64,000 nt of DNA from Dryomyza anilis (taxonomy: Eukaryota; Arthropoda; Insecta; Diptera; Dryomyzidae), in NCBI GenBank assembly GCA_951804985.1, contig OX638133.1:33257963-33321962 (forward strand). Reading direction: 5' to 3'. Below, piece after piece: positions 20,368-31,930 of the stretch. Every line of letters begins with the position of its first letter. Within the stretch, counting starts at the first letter, position 1. A model generated the notes under the pieces. It was not told where the DNA came from and searched no databases. It saw nothing but the letters and a program-made list of their open reading frames with translations. The translations under genes were made by a program, and so were the position numbers.

Positions 20368-20676
20368 AAAGGGTTTTTCAATAAGAGCGCTACAAAAGTT
20401 TTTTTCAAGGGTTTTTCAACAGGGACGCTACAAAAGTAGAGCGACAGGGACAGCAAACGACGCTATATTTCTTGCCGCTCTTTTGACATTTCTCTTCAGT
20501 AAGGTTTGCCATTTCATGATTATTAAAATTTACTACCGAATTTTGAATTCGTATATCTTTCTATCATGAAATGGCAAACCTTACGAAGAGAAATGTCAAA
20601 AGAGCGGCAAAAAATATGGCGTCATTTGCTGTCCCTGTCGCTCTACTTTTGTAGCGTCCTTGTTGAAAAACCCTTT
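20368..20676. mobile_element. Palindromic MITE derived from the mariner-type element
   Basis: Two inverted arms of roughly 120 bp both match the 5' end of the mariner-type copy at 56125: CAACAGGGACGCTACAAAAG, AGAGCGACAGGGACAGCAAA and TTGCCGCTCTTTTGACATTT. A short spacer with AATTCGTATATC separates them. An extra terminal repeat with CAATAAGAGCGCTAC precedes the left arm. There is no transposase. Confidence 0.88.
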
Positions 20677-20789
20677 ACGAAGTAACAGCGATCTGATTTA
20701 ATAAACTAAATATCTTAATTTTCCCGAAGACAGATTAAAATAATTTAAAATCCTACTTAGAAACTAAAGATATAATTTAAACGAGGAAT

Positions 20790-21115
20790 TAAAACTGTTA
20801 GTTAAAACGGAAACGGTTTCAAATTCATTTTTGAATCTGTAACCCTTATATAAAAAAATATGAAATTAATCAATATTCAAAACAAATATAATGGGTTTCG
20901 GTTTTATATCGAGTTGAATACAATTCTAGTCAAGTTTATTTTATATATTTTTATCAAGGATTAAAACCGTAACCGAAACCGATATCCGTTTAAAACCGTT
21001 TCATATTTAAAACCGAAACCGTAACCGAAACCGTTATACGAAAATCAGAAATAAACCGATATCCAAAACGAAATAAACGGTTTCGGTTTTATAGCGGTTT
21101 AAAACGGTTTTTAAA
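20790..21115. repeat. Cryptically simple AAACCGAAACC repeat region
   Basis: Dispersed AACCGAAACCG and CGGTTTCGGTTT motifs in both orientations, without a strict period. Confidence 0.6.
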
Positions 21116-21424
21116 AAAGTATAAAAGGAAACAGAAAAATATTTTATTTTATATAAAAGATCTTAAATACAAGGCATGTTCTAATTTTATTTATAATAAT
21201 TTGGAGTTACCGAAATAAAAATTTCTTGTTGTACATTAATATTCCCATGTTTTTTTTTGTTGAGAGAAACAACGGTCTTTGGTATATAATTTGTTTCAGT
21301 ATTTTCATTAATTTCTGTAGCGGCAAATTGAATCGCCAACAAAACACCAGCAATTCCAAGCACAAATTTTTTTTTTTTTTTTTAAATGATTCAAATTTAA
21401 TGATATTGGTTATTTATTTATTGT

Positions 21425-21535
21425 AGTGATGTCTTGTTCTTGCAGCTTGTTCTTGCATTTTTTGCAAGAACAAGATCGAGATTTTCTTGCAAGAACAAGA
21501 GCAAGTGCAAGACTAACACTGCAAGAAAAGCAATA
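21425..21535. repeat. Clustered CTTGTTCTTGCA inverted repeats
   Basis: CTTGTTCTTGCA (21447-21458) and TGCAAGAACAAG form a perfect 12-bp hairpin around a T-rich loop, with further copies of the same word on both sides. Confidence 0.75.
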
Positions 21536-21819
21536 CTCTTGCGTTTTTTATCATTTAATGTATTTAAATATTATGGTTTTAAAGTTTTTATGAAATTCAA
21601 AAGAATTTATGATATTACTAAATATTGAACAAGAAGTAACAATGGAAAGCGTGCAAAATATTTATGAACGTGAACATTAGTGAAGATGTGTGTTTTTATT
21701 TTTTTTTTGTTTTTCAAGGCTAATGAATATAAACATCTTAAAAATAAGGTTTGTGAAGCACTTTTTAAGCGGTAAATAGCTTCAAAAGTGCTTCAAAAAG
21801 ATAAAATACGCAAAACAAT

Positions 21820-22378
21820 GTTTATACCCTACACCTATGAGGTACAGGGTATATTAACTTTGTGCATATATTGTAACGCCCCTTAGGAGGCGTGGTCGGT
21901 ATGGAAAAGTATATATATTCTTGATCAGCATCACTACCCGAGTCCGTTTAGCCATGTCCGTCTTGCTGTCCGAATACAGAATAACTTGAGAAATACTGAT
22001 CAGAATGCAATAAAATTTTGTATTATTATATTTTAACCAAAAGTAGGAACTGAGTTTGAAAATGAGCCAAATCGGTCAACGGACACGCCCACCTCCCATA
22101 CAAGTCACTTTTAAATAACTCTTTAAGAACTACTAACTCGAAAAGTATTCAAGATATAGGTATAAAATTTAAAACGTATTGTTATAATTCACCTAAAAAA
22201 ATGTGGTCCGAAAATGGGAGTAAACCGCCTACTTTTTGTTTTTCATTATTTCCCGGGTTTTCATAGTGAAAATTTGATCCGTAAATTATTAAAATCAAAT
22301 CTATGAATAAAAATCCTATATATATATATATATATAAAAAATCCGCTCATGTGACCTCACTTTCCCAACTCGTTTTTT
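21820..22378 (+). mobile_element. DINE-like repeat, subfamily 2
   Basis: It starts with the hairpin TATACCCTACACCTATGAGG...CAGGGTATA. It contains GTAACGCCCCTTAGGAGGCG and TTCTTGATCAGCATCACTAC, and ends ACCTCACTTTCCCAACTCGT. A TA microsatellite lies near the 3' end. Confidence 0.8.
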
Positions 22379-22742
22379 TATCTTTTCTTCGCTACGCTAG
22401 TATGTACATCGATTGTACATTTGCACTGTGCTATTCATATTATTATTTTTGTTTTTCTTAAGTTAAGTTCTATGTGCATTATTTCATTTAACTTATAAAA
22501 TAAAACAAAAAAAATATATATATGAACATTTTCACAGTGTACCTCATTTAGCTGATATTGCTTTTTGTATTTTTTCACAAATCTGCTGATTCGTTTGAAA
22601 GTGCAACAACTACAAAAATGCGAATAAAGCAGCATCCAAGCTTTTGTTAGAATTTTTGGCGGGACTTTTTTGTGCCACAAAGAACACTCGTTGTTGTTGC
22701 CAACTAGATAGCTGTACTAGATACATACATGTAGTGTCGTGC
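22379..22742. other. No gene recognised
   Basis: AT-rich DNA between repeats; only short chance open frames. Confidence 0.45.
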
Positions 22743-22824
22743 CATGCGACTGTCTGTTGTCATGCGTTTGTCCGTTGTCCTGCGTCTGTCTGTTGTTATG
22801 CGTCTGTTTGTTGTCATGCGATGA
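22743..22824 (+). repeat. 18-bp minisatellite, about 4.5 units
   Basis: Units such as CATGCGACTGTCTGTTGT and TATGCGTCTGTTTGTTGT follow one another without gaps. Confidence 0.85.
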
Positions 22825-23162
22825 TACATTTATTATGAATGTATATGTTCATTTTATTATGGCCTTAAGATTTTGAATTGTTTAAAATTATACACATCTT
22901 AAGAAAATACGAAAAGTAAAGTGAATTTCCTCTAGTCAGAATTTATTAAATCACAATAGACACAAGTGTAGTTGCTGGTCGTCAAGTTCGTACATTTTAA
23001 GTATACAGTTTGCAGAAATTGCAGTTCACTGAATTGTGGAAATTTACTTTCTTTGGATGGAAATTGTACAAAATTCTTCTTATTCTTATAAAGTTTAAGA
23101 ATATTTACCGATGTATTTTTGTTGCTCTAGTTTAAGGTTCGCTTCTCGGTTTTTTTTGCAAT

Positions 23163-23560
23163 TCAGATCATATCTCAGGTGAAGTCAAAATTTAGCTTTT
23201 CATTGGTTTGTGGTCACGATTGAAGTTTTTTTATTGGCGAAATCAATTAAATAATTCATATAACACAATAGTTGCACTAACATTTCGTTTGTTGCTTAAA
23301 TTACGTTTCCCACATTACACCAGAAAATGATTCTTGCTTTACCCCAATATCACAATTTGAAAATAACTTGGCAAACCAGTTTGTATTTCAAAAGATATAC
23401 AATATTCGATCATTTTAAACACCACCAGCACTCTTAAATATATTTTTTTTTTGATCTGGTTCGATATGCAGAAAAAAGATATTAATTTGATTATAACTAT
23501 GGATGAAAAAGTTAATGCCATATTGACATTTGGTACATGACAATTGTTTTTATTTTTTAT
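23163..23560 (+). repeat. Interspersed repeat, copy A (partner at 53149)
   Basis: It shares CATATCTCAGGTGAAGTC, CATTGGTTTGTGG, ACGATTGAAGTTTTTT, AATTACGTTTCCC and TTTGTATTTCAAAAGATATA in the same order with 53149-53600. Class unknown. Confidence 0.7.
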
Positions 23561-23764
23561 GTATATTTTACATACAAATTACTGAAAAACAGCCGTTTTT
23601 ACCCGAATTTTTCTCAAAAACGCTACGTAATCTGAAAAATCTGAGTATGTAATAAGAATACTTACAGATACTTAGGGGCATTAGTATTTTTTTTTTTATT
23701 AAAAATTGATTATATAAAAGAGTACAAAAATTAAATTCTCAGTTTTTCGCTAAATTTTTTTTTG

Positions 23765-23965
23765 CGCTCAATTGTTTTTCCGGGACAATTGTTTTCCGAA
23801 ATATTTTTCCCTGAATAATTATTGCCCATACAATTCTTTACTGAGAAAATTCTTTCCCGGTACAATTCTTCGCGAGACAATTTATTTTCTAGACAATTGT
23901 ACCCGGACAATTTTTGCCCCGACAATTTTTTCCCTAGATAGTTCTTTCTCGCAGCACCGAGTCAA
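23765..23965 (+). repeat. 15-16-bp minisatellite (CCCGGACAATTTTTC type)
   Basis: About twelve degenerate units with a CCCGGACAATT core. The array stops where the SINE begins. A short block of the same motif in the opposite orientation resumes after it (24335-24405). Confidence 0.7.
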
Positions 23966-23975
23966 TTCATCCCCT

Positions 23976-24290
23976 TATAATAAATAATAATAGTTTGGCG
24001 CTACCGTCCTGTTTAGAACTTCGGCCGAGCTCTCTCACCATTTTCAGCTGTGCGTGTTATATTTGTACTCAAATTGGTGGGACCTACAGTTTATTGCCGA
24101 ATCCGAACGGGCGGGTGAGAGCCTTTCATAGGCAATGTTTTACTCTCGAAGGTTTGCCATTTACTGCCGAGAGGTAACGCGGTATAGAAAAATGTTTCTA
24201 TGAAAAAATGTTGTTAGCCCCAGTCCAGGCTTGAACCGAGGACCTTTCGGCTCGCAGTCCAACGCACTAACCACTGAGCTACCGCGGCTA
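23976..24290 (-). mobile_element. tRNA-derived SINE, copy 2
   Basis: This is the reverse complement of the 11704 SINE over its whole length, including the tRNA-like head (24220-24290) and an extended ATT-type tail at the left end. I see no clear target duplication. Confidence 0.88.
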
Positions 24291-24334
24291 ATAAGTACGA
24301 AAATTTTAATCTGCACAAAGTAGAGTTTCCGTAG

Positions 24335-24405
24335 TTCTCAGCAGGGAAAGAATTTTCCGGGATATAATTGTCTCGGGAAAGAATTATCGCGGATGATTTG
24401 GCCGA
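24335..24405 (-). repeat. Short inverted continuation of the 15-16-bp minisatellite
   Basis: GGGAAAGAATTTTCC, GGGATATAATTGTCT and CGGGAAAGAATTATCG are reverse-orientation relatives of the array left of the SINE. Confidence 0.55.
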
Positions 24406-24460
24406 CTCCAGATAATATCAATATGAAGTTTAATTCCAAATATTATAACCCTTGAAACCA

Positions 24461-24512
24461 TTACTCTTGATTACTTTTGATTACTCTTGATTACTTTTGA
24501 TTACTCTTGATT
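24461..24512 (+). repeat. 10-bp simple repeat TTGATTACTC/TTGATTACTT
   Basis: Five alternating units in tandem. Confidence 0.85.
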
Positions 24513-26044
24513 ATTTCTCTCAATTTTCATTTCTCTTCCAGCATCGTTTTAGGATGTTTTTGAGGTATACTTAAAAAGAAATACAATTTTTTTTTTTTTT
24601 TGTTCAAGCATTTTTGTGGCCACCCCCGTTATAGACGTCCCTTATTCGCACGACACAACCGCGCTGAACCTAGTTAAATCTGTTCGAGTCGGTTGCCATA
24701 ATAATAACAAACACACCAACAACAAAAAAACAACAAATATAACAACAAAAATAAAACGAAAATCAAAGAAAAAACTTACACAACCCAACAAAATTTAATT
24801 TACTGCAAAAACAACAAATGTTGCAGAAAATAGCAAACTTGCTACGAAACAAAGCCTGTGCATTTTTTGACGTATACCAGAGCCTTAAAGCGATTCATGG
24901 CTAACAAATGTGGCCTTTTTTCGAAAAGGAAAATATTCGTTTTTTATTTTCAACGCTACAGGTAACGGCGTTAAAATGTAAAATGATAACGAGTAGCAAA
25001 CTGTAAAAGGCTTAAATGTTTTAAGTACGCCCGGTAACGTGATCATTTTAGAATATACATGGGTAGAACTTTACAGTGTACCATTATATGTAGTTAATGC
25101 TTTTTAGGAGAGGACAGAAACTTAATTCTGAAATGTTATACTCCGTACTTGTTGTTGACACGACGGAATTTTCGTACAGAAAACGTAAAAAAAATGTTTC
25201 ATAGCATGTGTTTCCAGTCAATTGAGTTGGTTGGACGGAAAGGCCCACCTCATAAACCGTATCCAACTACCTCAATAAACACATCAACTTACTACTCCTT
25301 CTTTCGCACCTACCCACATGCAGAGAAAAAAAAAACATAATTGTTAGTACCACGTTAAAAAGTATCAGGTTTATATTATTGTGAGAAATGTGCAACATGA
25401 ATGTAGCAATGATATCAAGAGTGTCACATAAGCTGTCAAACATATTACTCTCTCCTTCCCCTTCTCTTTCTGAAATTTCAGTGCAGGGGAAAAAACTTCT
25501 AACATGCAGAATGAATCAAGAAATATTCGGACTAACATACAGCTAAATAGAAACATTGAAGATTTTAAGAAACAGATCCACTTAATTATCAAAAAAGTAA
25601 CTAAGAGCAATTATTCTTGATATTGCAGTGGTTAATTTAGGTATCAAACATGTTGTTGCTATTTTCTTGCCAAAATACAAACAATATACTCTCTACATAA
25701 ATGAAATAATGTGGACGGTTACCATTTAAAAGTGGCACAGAAGCTTCAGGGTTAACGACTTCAGATGATTGAGTAATTGAAAACTTGTAATCCCCAAAAA
25801 AATTCATTTCATCTGAATACCTATATGACTGGAAAGGTGTACCGAATTCATGTTTTTAAGGGCACATCAAATCGGTTAGCGCGATTTTATTATATTTGAT
25901 CACAAAGTCCTCGTTTTTTTTAACTAAAAAAGTTAATTTTTACCTGTATAAAGTAAACTTTACCCGTACTAGTGTTAAATATGGTTTTTGAACTCACACC
26001 TAACTTTTTTGTTACATTTCTTCTAGTTTTCCTGTAAATTTGAT
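24513..26044. other. No gene recognised
   Basis: AT-rich, with an (AACAA)n-like stretch near 24700-24830. Short open frames lack any recognisable domain. Confidence 0.45.
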
Positions 26045-26175
26045 TTTAATAGATATACATCAGACAGACATCGCTAAACCGACTCAGAAGGTTACGTTAC
26101 CGGACGCACCTTCTTCTGAGTTTTAAAAACGGAAGGATAAATATACCCTTTAACTTTTAGTGTAGGGTATAAACG
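26045..26175 (-). mobile_element. DINE-like repeat, subfamily 1, end fragment
   Basis: ACATCGCTAAACCGACTCAG and the terminal hairpin (AATATACCCTTTAAC...GTGTAGGGTATAAA) mark the 5' end of subfamily 1 on the minus strand. Confidence 0.6.
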
Positions 26176-26207
26176 TGTGAAGCTAACATAACAGGCTTTT
26201 ATTTAAC

Positions 26208-26897
26208 GAGTTGGGAAAGTTAGGTCACATGGGTAAGTTCGGTCACATGGGGCGGACTTTTATAGTCGGTTGGGCCCGACTATGGAATACCCTACACCTT
26301 TGGTGAGGATATTAATGTGGGATATTTAATTGTTAAAAATTATAAGAATATGAATGGGTGGACCACGCCTATATTTAATATTTTGCAAGGCTAATATTTC
26401 ATAGATTTAATTTAATAATTTACGGTTTAAATTTCCACTATGGAAATGCGGAAAATAATGGAAAAAAGGTGGGTGGATCACGCACATTTTTGGATCACAT
26501 ATTTTTGTATGAATTATTACGATGTGTTTTAAATTTTATAACTATATCTTGAATACTTTTCGAGTTATTAGTTACTAAAGAATTATATTAAAGTGACTTG
26601 TATAGGAGGTGAGCGTGTCCGTTGGTCGATTTCTCTCATTTTCAAACTCAGTTCCTACTTTTGTATAAAATATATTGAGACGAAATTTCATCGCATTCTG
26701 ATCAGTATTTCTCAAGTTTTTCTGTATTCGGACAGCAAGACGGACAGACAGACAGACGAATAAGACTAAACGGACTCGGGTAGTGATGCTGATCAAGAAT
26801 ATATATACTTTTCCATACCGGACACGCCTCCTAAGGGGCGTTACAATATATGCACAAAGTTAATATACCCTGTACCTCATAGGTGTAGGGTATAAAG
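26208..26897 (-). mobile_element. DINE-like repeat, subfamily 2, near-complete
   Basis: It begins ACGAGTTGGGAAAGTTAGG and ends GGTGTAGGGTATAAAG, with all subfamily 2 blocks between (GATGCTGATCAAGAATATAT, CGCCTCCTAAGGGGCGTTAC). At about 690 bp it is the best reference copy here. Confidence 0.85.
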
Positions 26898-26898
26898 A

Positions 26899-27285
26899 GT
26901 TGCATTGATGTCGGAGTCCTTCGATGTCTCAAAGCTTTCGCGAATAACTTTAAAGAAAGGTCGATGTCGTTGATTTCTCGATTCTATTTTTTTTTAATTT
27001 TTCGTAAATTCAAATTCTTTGACAAGATACGACTTTTAAATATTATCGTAATGAACATTTCGCAATATTTTTAGCAGCAATCTCGAACTTTGAGCATTTT
27101 TTTGATATCGTTCCGATTCCGAAAAATTACTCGTATAGAGAAAACTCCGACCGAACTTAGCGACCTATCGTGTAGATTCAATTTGAGGTTCGATATCGTT
27201 ACGAGAACGGGTTCAATATCGTGTTGTTTCTCCATCTACTCGTATTGATCACGTAACGATATCGAAACGAATGGAAAGCTTGAAA
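26899..27285 (+). mobile_element. Partial copy of the GATATCGTT-rich TIR element
   Basis: It shares AAATTCAAATTCTTTGACAA, GAAAACTCCGACCGAAC and CGATATCGTTACGAGAA with the 12271 element, in the same order. It directly abuts the DINE-like copy. Confidence 0.6.
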
Positions 27286-28810
27286 AATGGGAAGCTTGAC
27301 AAATTCTCTACAAAATAAATAAAAAATCCTTGAAAAATTGATTTCATTAAAATTATGAAAACGTAAATAGTATCGTTAGAAAATTTACTTTTTTCTTTTA
27401 AAACAGCAATATTTACAAATTCAGAACCTCTAGCCCAATTTTGATTTTGAATTATGCAAAAGCAAAGCTTTTACTTAATTAATTCACTCAGAGCACATTT
27501 ATTAAATACCTTTTAAAGCAGGTCTTAAGTATTATGCACTGTCCAAACAGAATACTTCACGTTTCTTCAATTTCACCGTTATATTCTTTGACTAACTGAC
27601 GTGTTCATCATGTAACATTGAAAAATTTATGAGTTCTCCATGAAACCTTAAACGACACTTGATGGCAATGCGCGCGCGAAGGTCGTGTTGTCTTAAATGT
27701 GTCTGCGTCTGGGGACGGAAAAAAAGTCGGTGGATGTAGGTTGGTCGTTGGAAAAGTGCTCTTTTTTATGCCGTTACATGTACGAAATCCAAAAAAAAAA
27801 AAAACAAAAAAAAAGAGGAGTGAAAATAAAATAGGAATGAATGTGTACAAGTGGAATAAGTGTGTAAGAGGATTGAGATAAAGCACTTTAATATGCAAAA
27901 GGGTTCGAATCGTTGACACTTGAAAGTAAAGTGTTTAAATAATGAAATGTGACCGGAGGGCGATTTTTGATAATGTGCCAAATTTTATTTTAATTCTTAT
28001 TTTATAAAAAAATGAATGCGATAAAAATTAACATTTTAATAATTTGTTTAATTTGCATAATATTAATATTTAAACTATATTTTTAGAATATTATATAATA
28101 CACTATTAAAAATATCCATTATGTGTATTATACACATTAAATTCCGTTTTTCTTTTCAGTATTTTACAAGCCCCCATGCGGCAATTTCCTGCTTCGACAG
28201 CTGTAATACCGCTGAATTGGCTTGGGTGGTAAGTGTAAAATTTCAATATTGTTGCCATAGACAATATTCTCAATGTCATCATGAATAAAAACTTATGCGA
28301 AAGTTTGTGACCATAATTTGACAAAAGTTTTGTCACATTTTAAATGCATTGCATATTTTATAGGGTTTACTAAGGGTATCGAACCATGTTCACTGCGGGA
28401 GAGAGGTAAGTATATCATATGTGGTTATTTGCGGTTTGTTTTCGCAAACGATTTTATTCATTTCTGTGTAAACAATTTTGTTGATTTTGTAATAAAATAG
28501 TTTAGTAATTTTCGACTTCTTTCGTTAGTTATAGTAAAGCATATAGTAGTTGTAAAAGTAGTAGTTGGTAAAATAATACTTGAAATTTCATAGAATACTT
28601 AAATGTGATAAAAAAGTATGTTTATTCATATTGCATACTCTGTTCGTCTGAAAAAGATTGTTTTCAGGAATATCATTTGATACAAAATGTTATTACACGA
28701 ATCCATCCAACAGGACTTGGGAAATCACATCTTATACGTTAGGTCTTTAACGTTGATTAATACAATTAATTTTTAATTCATTCATCGCCGATACGTCATT
28801 TAATTGAATT
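27286..28810. other. No gene recognised
   Basis: AT-rich DNA. A GC-richer patch at 27600-27800 has open frames on both strands but no domain. Confidence 0.45.
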
Positions 28811-29022
28811 GACTAAATATTTAATTATATTAATTAATAAATTAACAGATACTAAACAAAAGGTTACATCAATACAATTAAATATTTGCTGAAACGACTA
28901 TGGAATTAATTGTATTGATTAAATATTTAATTGTCTTAATTAATAAATTAACAGAATAAAACAAAATGTTACATCAATACAATTAAATATTTTGTTCAAA
29001 TGGCTCTTGAATTAATTGCATT
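28811..29022 (+). repeat. Two tandem 106-bp units
   Basis: Both units start GA(C/T)TAAATATTTAATT and share GTTACATCAATACAATTAAA. They differ at scattered positions. Confidence 0.8.
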
Positions 29023-29364
29023 AACAATCGCAGTTGCGGTGCACACGATGCGGCGCGACGTCACGACGCGAGCTTGCAGCGAATGAACGCCGGCAATCAG
29101 ACAAACGATGTAATTTTTGTCCGCCCCTAAAATGAAAACTTACCTCGTAAAAGTGTCAGAAATATTTTTGTTTATTTTTTTACCCCGCCAAAAACCGCCA
29201 AAATAGTTTTTTCGTCATAACTTCTTTATTCGATGTACGATCATCGTTTTATATATCGTTAGAAAGGCCTCGGTAGTTTATACAGCTGTCCCATAGGTAT
29301 AATTAATTGATGAAGTTGACCGAGGACCGCGGTTTGAGACTTCTACCTCCCTAGATGCAATATT
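29023..29364. other. GC-rich islet then AT-rich DNA
   Basis: 29030-29100 is strikingly CpG-rich (for example GCGGCGCGACGTCACGACGC) in AT-rich surroundings. On the minus strand CGAG|GTAAGT near 29146 resembles a splice donor. No reading frame supports a gene. Confidence 0.35.
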
Positions 29365-29889
29365 TTTATACCCTGCACCAATGAAATATAGGGTATATTA
29401 ACTTTGTGCAGATATTGTAACACCCCTTAGAAGGTGTGGCCGGTATGGAAAAGTATATGTATTCTTAATAAGCATCACCACCCGAGTCCGGTGGGTTGTC
29501 TGTCCGTCCGTCCGTCTGTCTTGCTGTCTTGCTGCCCGTATACACGATAACTTGATGAAATTTCGTTTCAATACTTTTTAGCCAAAAGTTAGTTTTGTCA
29601 ATGGAAATAACAAAGTTGGTCGACGGACACGCCCACCTCCCATAAAAGTCACTTATATAGAACACTTTTGAAACCAATAATCGGAACGTATTCAAGATAT
29701 ACTTATAAAACTTAAAACATATTGTTAGAATTTACGTAAAAATATTTGTTCCAAAAATGGGCGTGATACGCTCATATATAATTTTATTATTATTTTCTGC
29801 TTTTTCATAGTGGACAAATTATTGAAAACAAATTTATGAAATATTAGCCTTAAATCGCCCACATTTTTTTTCAACATTTTTTGATTATT
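29365..29889 (+). mobile_element. DINE-like repeat, subfamily 2, left part of an interrupted copy
   Basis: It runs from the TATACCCTGCACC hairpin through TGGCCGGTATGGAAAAGTAT to the AATATTAGCCTT block, where a subfamily 1 copy interrupts it. The remainder is at 30516-30725. Confidence 0.78.
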
Positions 29890-30515
29890 TTTTTTATACC
29901 CTACACTAAGAGTGAAAGGGTATATTCAGTTTGGTACGCCGTTTGTAACACCCAGAAGGAAGCATCTCCGGTATGGCAAAGTATATATATAATTGATCAG
30001 CATGATCTCCTGAGTCGATTTAGCGATGCCCGTCTGTCTGTCTGTCTGTCCGTCTGTCTGTTGAAATCCCTACTACTTAAAAAATTGAAGCGTTAGATTA
30101 ATGAAACTAATAATTTAGATTACTTATATACCTACGCTGTATGTGACTAGATATTCAAATATCTCATATAAAATTTACATCTACAGCTCAATTTTACTGT
30201 ATACGTGCTTAGGTTAACTTTGTTGGTTAAATATGTATTGACTTAATGCACAAATACTTGAAAATAATGTTTTCCCGCGAAACGACTTGCGGTTCCCAAA
30301 AAAAAAAAAACGAAATTCGGTAACCTACCCATTTGTAAATAAGGTTATCAAATGAATGGAAATTCTTCAGCGATTGAAAGTTTATAGTTATTTTCAGTAT
30401 TCGTATTCCGTATTTATAATCGGCTTAGACCGACTATAACTTTGATAATCCTAACTATCATAAAAACACCTACTTTAAAATTTCCCATGTGATCTAACCT
30501 TCCCAACCTTTAATA
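29890..30515 (+). mobile_element. DINE-like repeat, subfamily 1, nested
   Basis: This is the best subfamily 1 copy: an intact hairpin (TATACCCTACACTAAGAGTG then AAAGGGTATA), GTACGCCGTTTGTAACACCC, a GTCT microsatellite, and an end at ATCTAACCTTCCCAACC. It lies inside a subfamily 2 copy. Confidence 0.82.
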
Positions 30516-30725
30516 TCAATTTTTTTAATTATTGGGATATACGTCGTACATTTCTGAAGTGCAAAAAATATTCCGAGTGTAAGAGTGTTTAGTAAAACTA
30601 AGAACTTTAAAGGTAGGTATAAAATTAAGTTTCCCACATTAATATCCCCACCAAAGTGTAGGGTATACCATAGTCGGGCCTGACCGAGCTTACCCATGTG
30701 ACCTTACTTTCCCAACTCGTTTTAT
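30516..30725 (+). mobile_element. DINE-like repeat, subfamily 2, right part
   Basis: CCCACATTAATATCCCCACC, GTAGGGTATACCATAGTCGG and TTACTTTCCCAACTCGTTTT complete the copy that began at 29365. Confidence 0.78.
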
Positions 30726-31280
30726 CAAATAAATAAAGGTCTCGAAAATTATAAAACTTAACTGTAACCAAAAGCATTTAGTATGGATCATAAACAAAAA
30801 AGTGACAACTATAGTATTTAAGTGAAAACGATTTTGGTAAATGGGTACCTCGTCTTCTAAACAGAGCGAGTAGACTTTTTATTGCAACTATAATTGGCTG
30901 TCTATTTATTTGGTACAAAAATCAGAAGAATCGACCAAGCAGTACTTGAGAAATCATATGTTTAACTTCAAATAGCTGTAAAATCTAAACGGAGCGTCGT
31001 TGAGGGGTCAAACTTTGCACTTTTAATCGTGACTGTAATATCGTCGTATATGGGGTCAAACATTGCAAATTGTTTGGCATACAAAATCTAATGATTTGGT
31101 TCAAAAATCTGAAAAATCGACTAGGCAGTATTTGAGAAATCACATCTCTAACTGAAAAATTTAATCGGAGTGTCGCACAGTGAAATGCTATATCCACATT
31201 TTGAAAAAAATATTGTCATATTATCCAAATAAATAATATGTTAGTATTTTGTATAGTAAATATTAAACAATTTAGCACTA
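30726..31280. other. No gene recognised
   Basis: AT-rich. A motif AATCGAC(C/T)A(A/G)GCAGTA(C/T)TTGAG occurs twice (about 30930 and 31115), suggesting an old local duplication. Confidence 0.4.
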
Positions 31281-31479
31281 TTTCGATACTTTTTCTACTG
31301 CGATTTTCTTTGTCAACCTGCACTTCTGAAAATCAAGCACCCTCGGAGGGCAAAACTGCACAACAGCAGCAACAACAACAAATATTTTAACGATTAAATC
31401 CTACCCTTATCACAATGCAATTACTTTTCCATTTCAATTGTTGCACTTGATAATGCGCATGACAAACCATAACTGCACA

Positions 31480-31930
31480 AAGAGAGCGATAGAGAATGTT
31501 TGCAATTCCCACAGTAACTGATTGAGAGCGAGAGCAAAGCGTGGTTTGAAATTACGTATGCCATAGGGGTGTACAAAACTAAAAATAAGAACAACAATTT
31601 TGACGTAACCAAAAGCTCTTTCGTCATTGCGTGCGTCTGTCAATGTGAACGTCAGAATATATTAAATGACTGTCCAGAAATGGAAGCTGCCATTTTTGGG
31701 TGGTTGTTGGTCTGCGCTGCGCAATGCGTCTCACAAACAGACAGACGAGACGACATTGAGAGACTCATTGAGTGCGTGACTCAGTGAGTATTAGGCCCGC
31801 GTGCTGTATAGAGCGTTTGCATTATTTGTCAGAGTGAGAGACTTTAACTGCGAGAGAACGGAAGTCGACAATTCGAGGCAAGCACAACGGGTTTTCCAAT
31901 TTGAAAATTTTCACATACAGCAGTTAAACG
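31480..31930 (+). promoter_or_regulatory. GAGAG-rich candidate promoter region
   Basis: GAGAGCGA, GAGAGCGAGAG, GAGTGAGAGAC and ACGAGAGACG words lie just upstream of the candidate leader exon. No TATA box is evident. Confidence 0.3.

Noticed and set aside
22743..22824. CRISPR array
   Set aside because: The 18-bp units abut without spacers; this is a minisatellite in a eukaryotic sequence. The same applies to the arrays at 981 and 49420.
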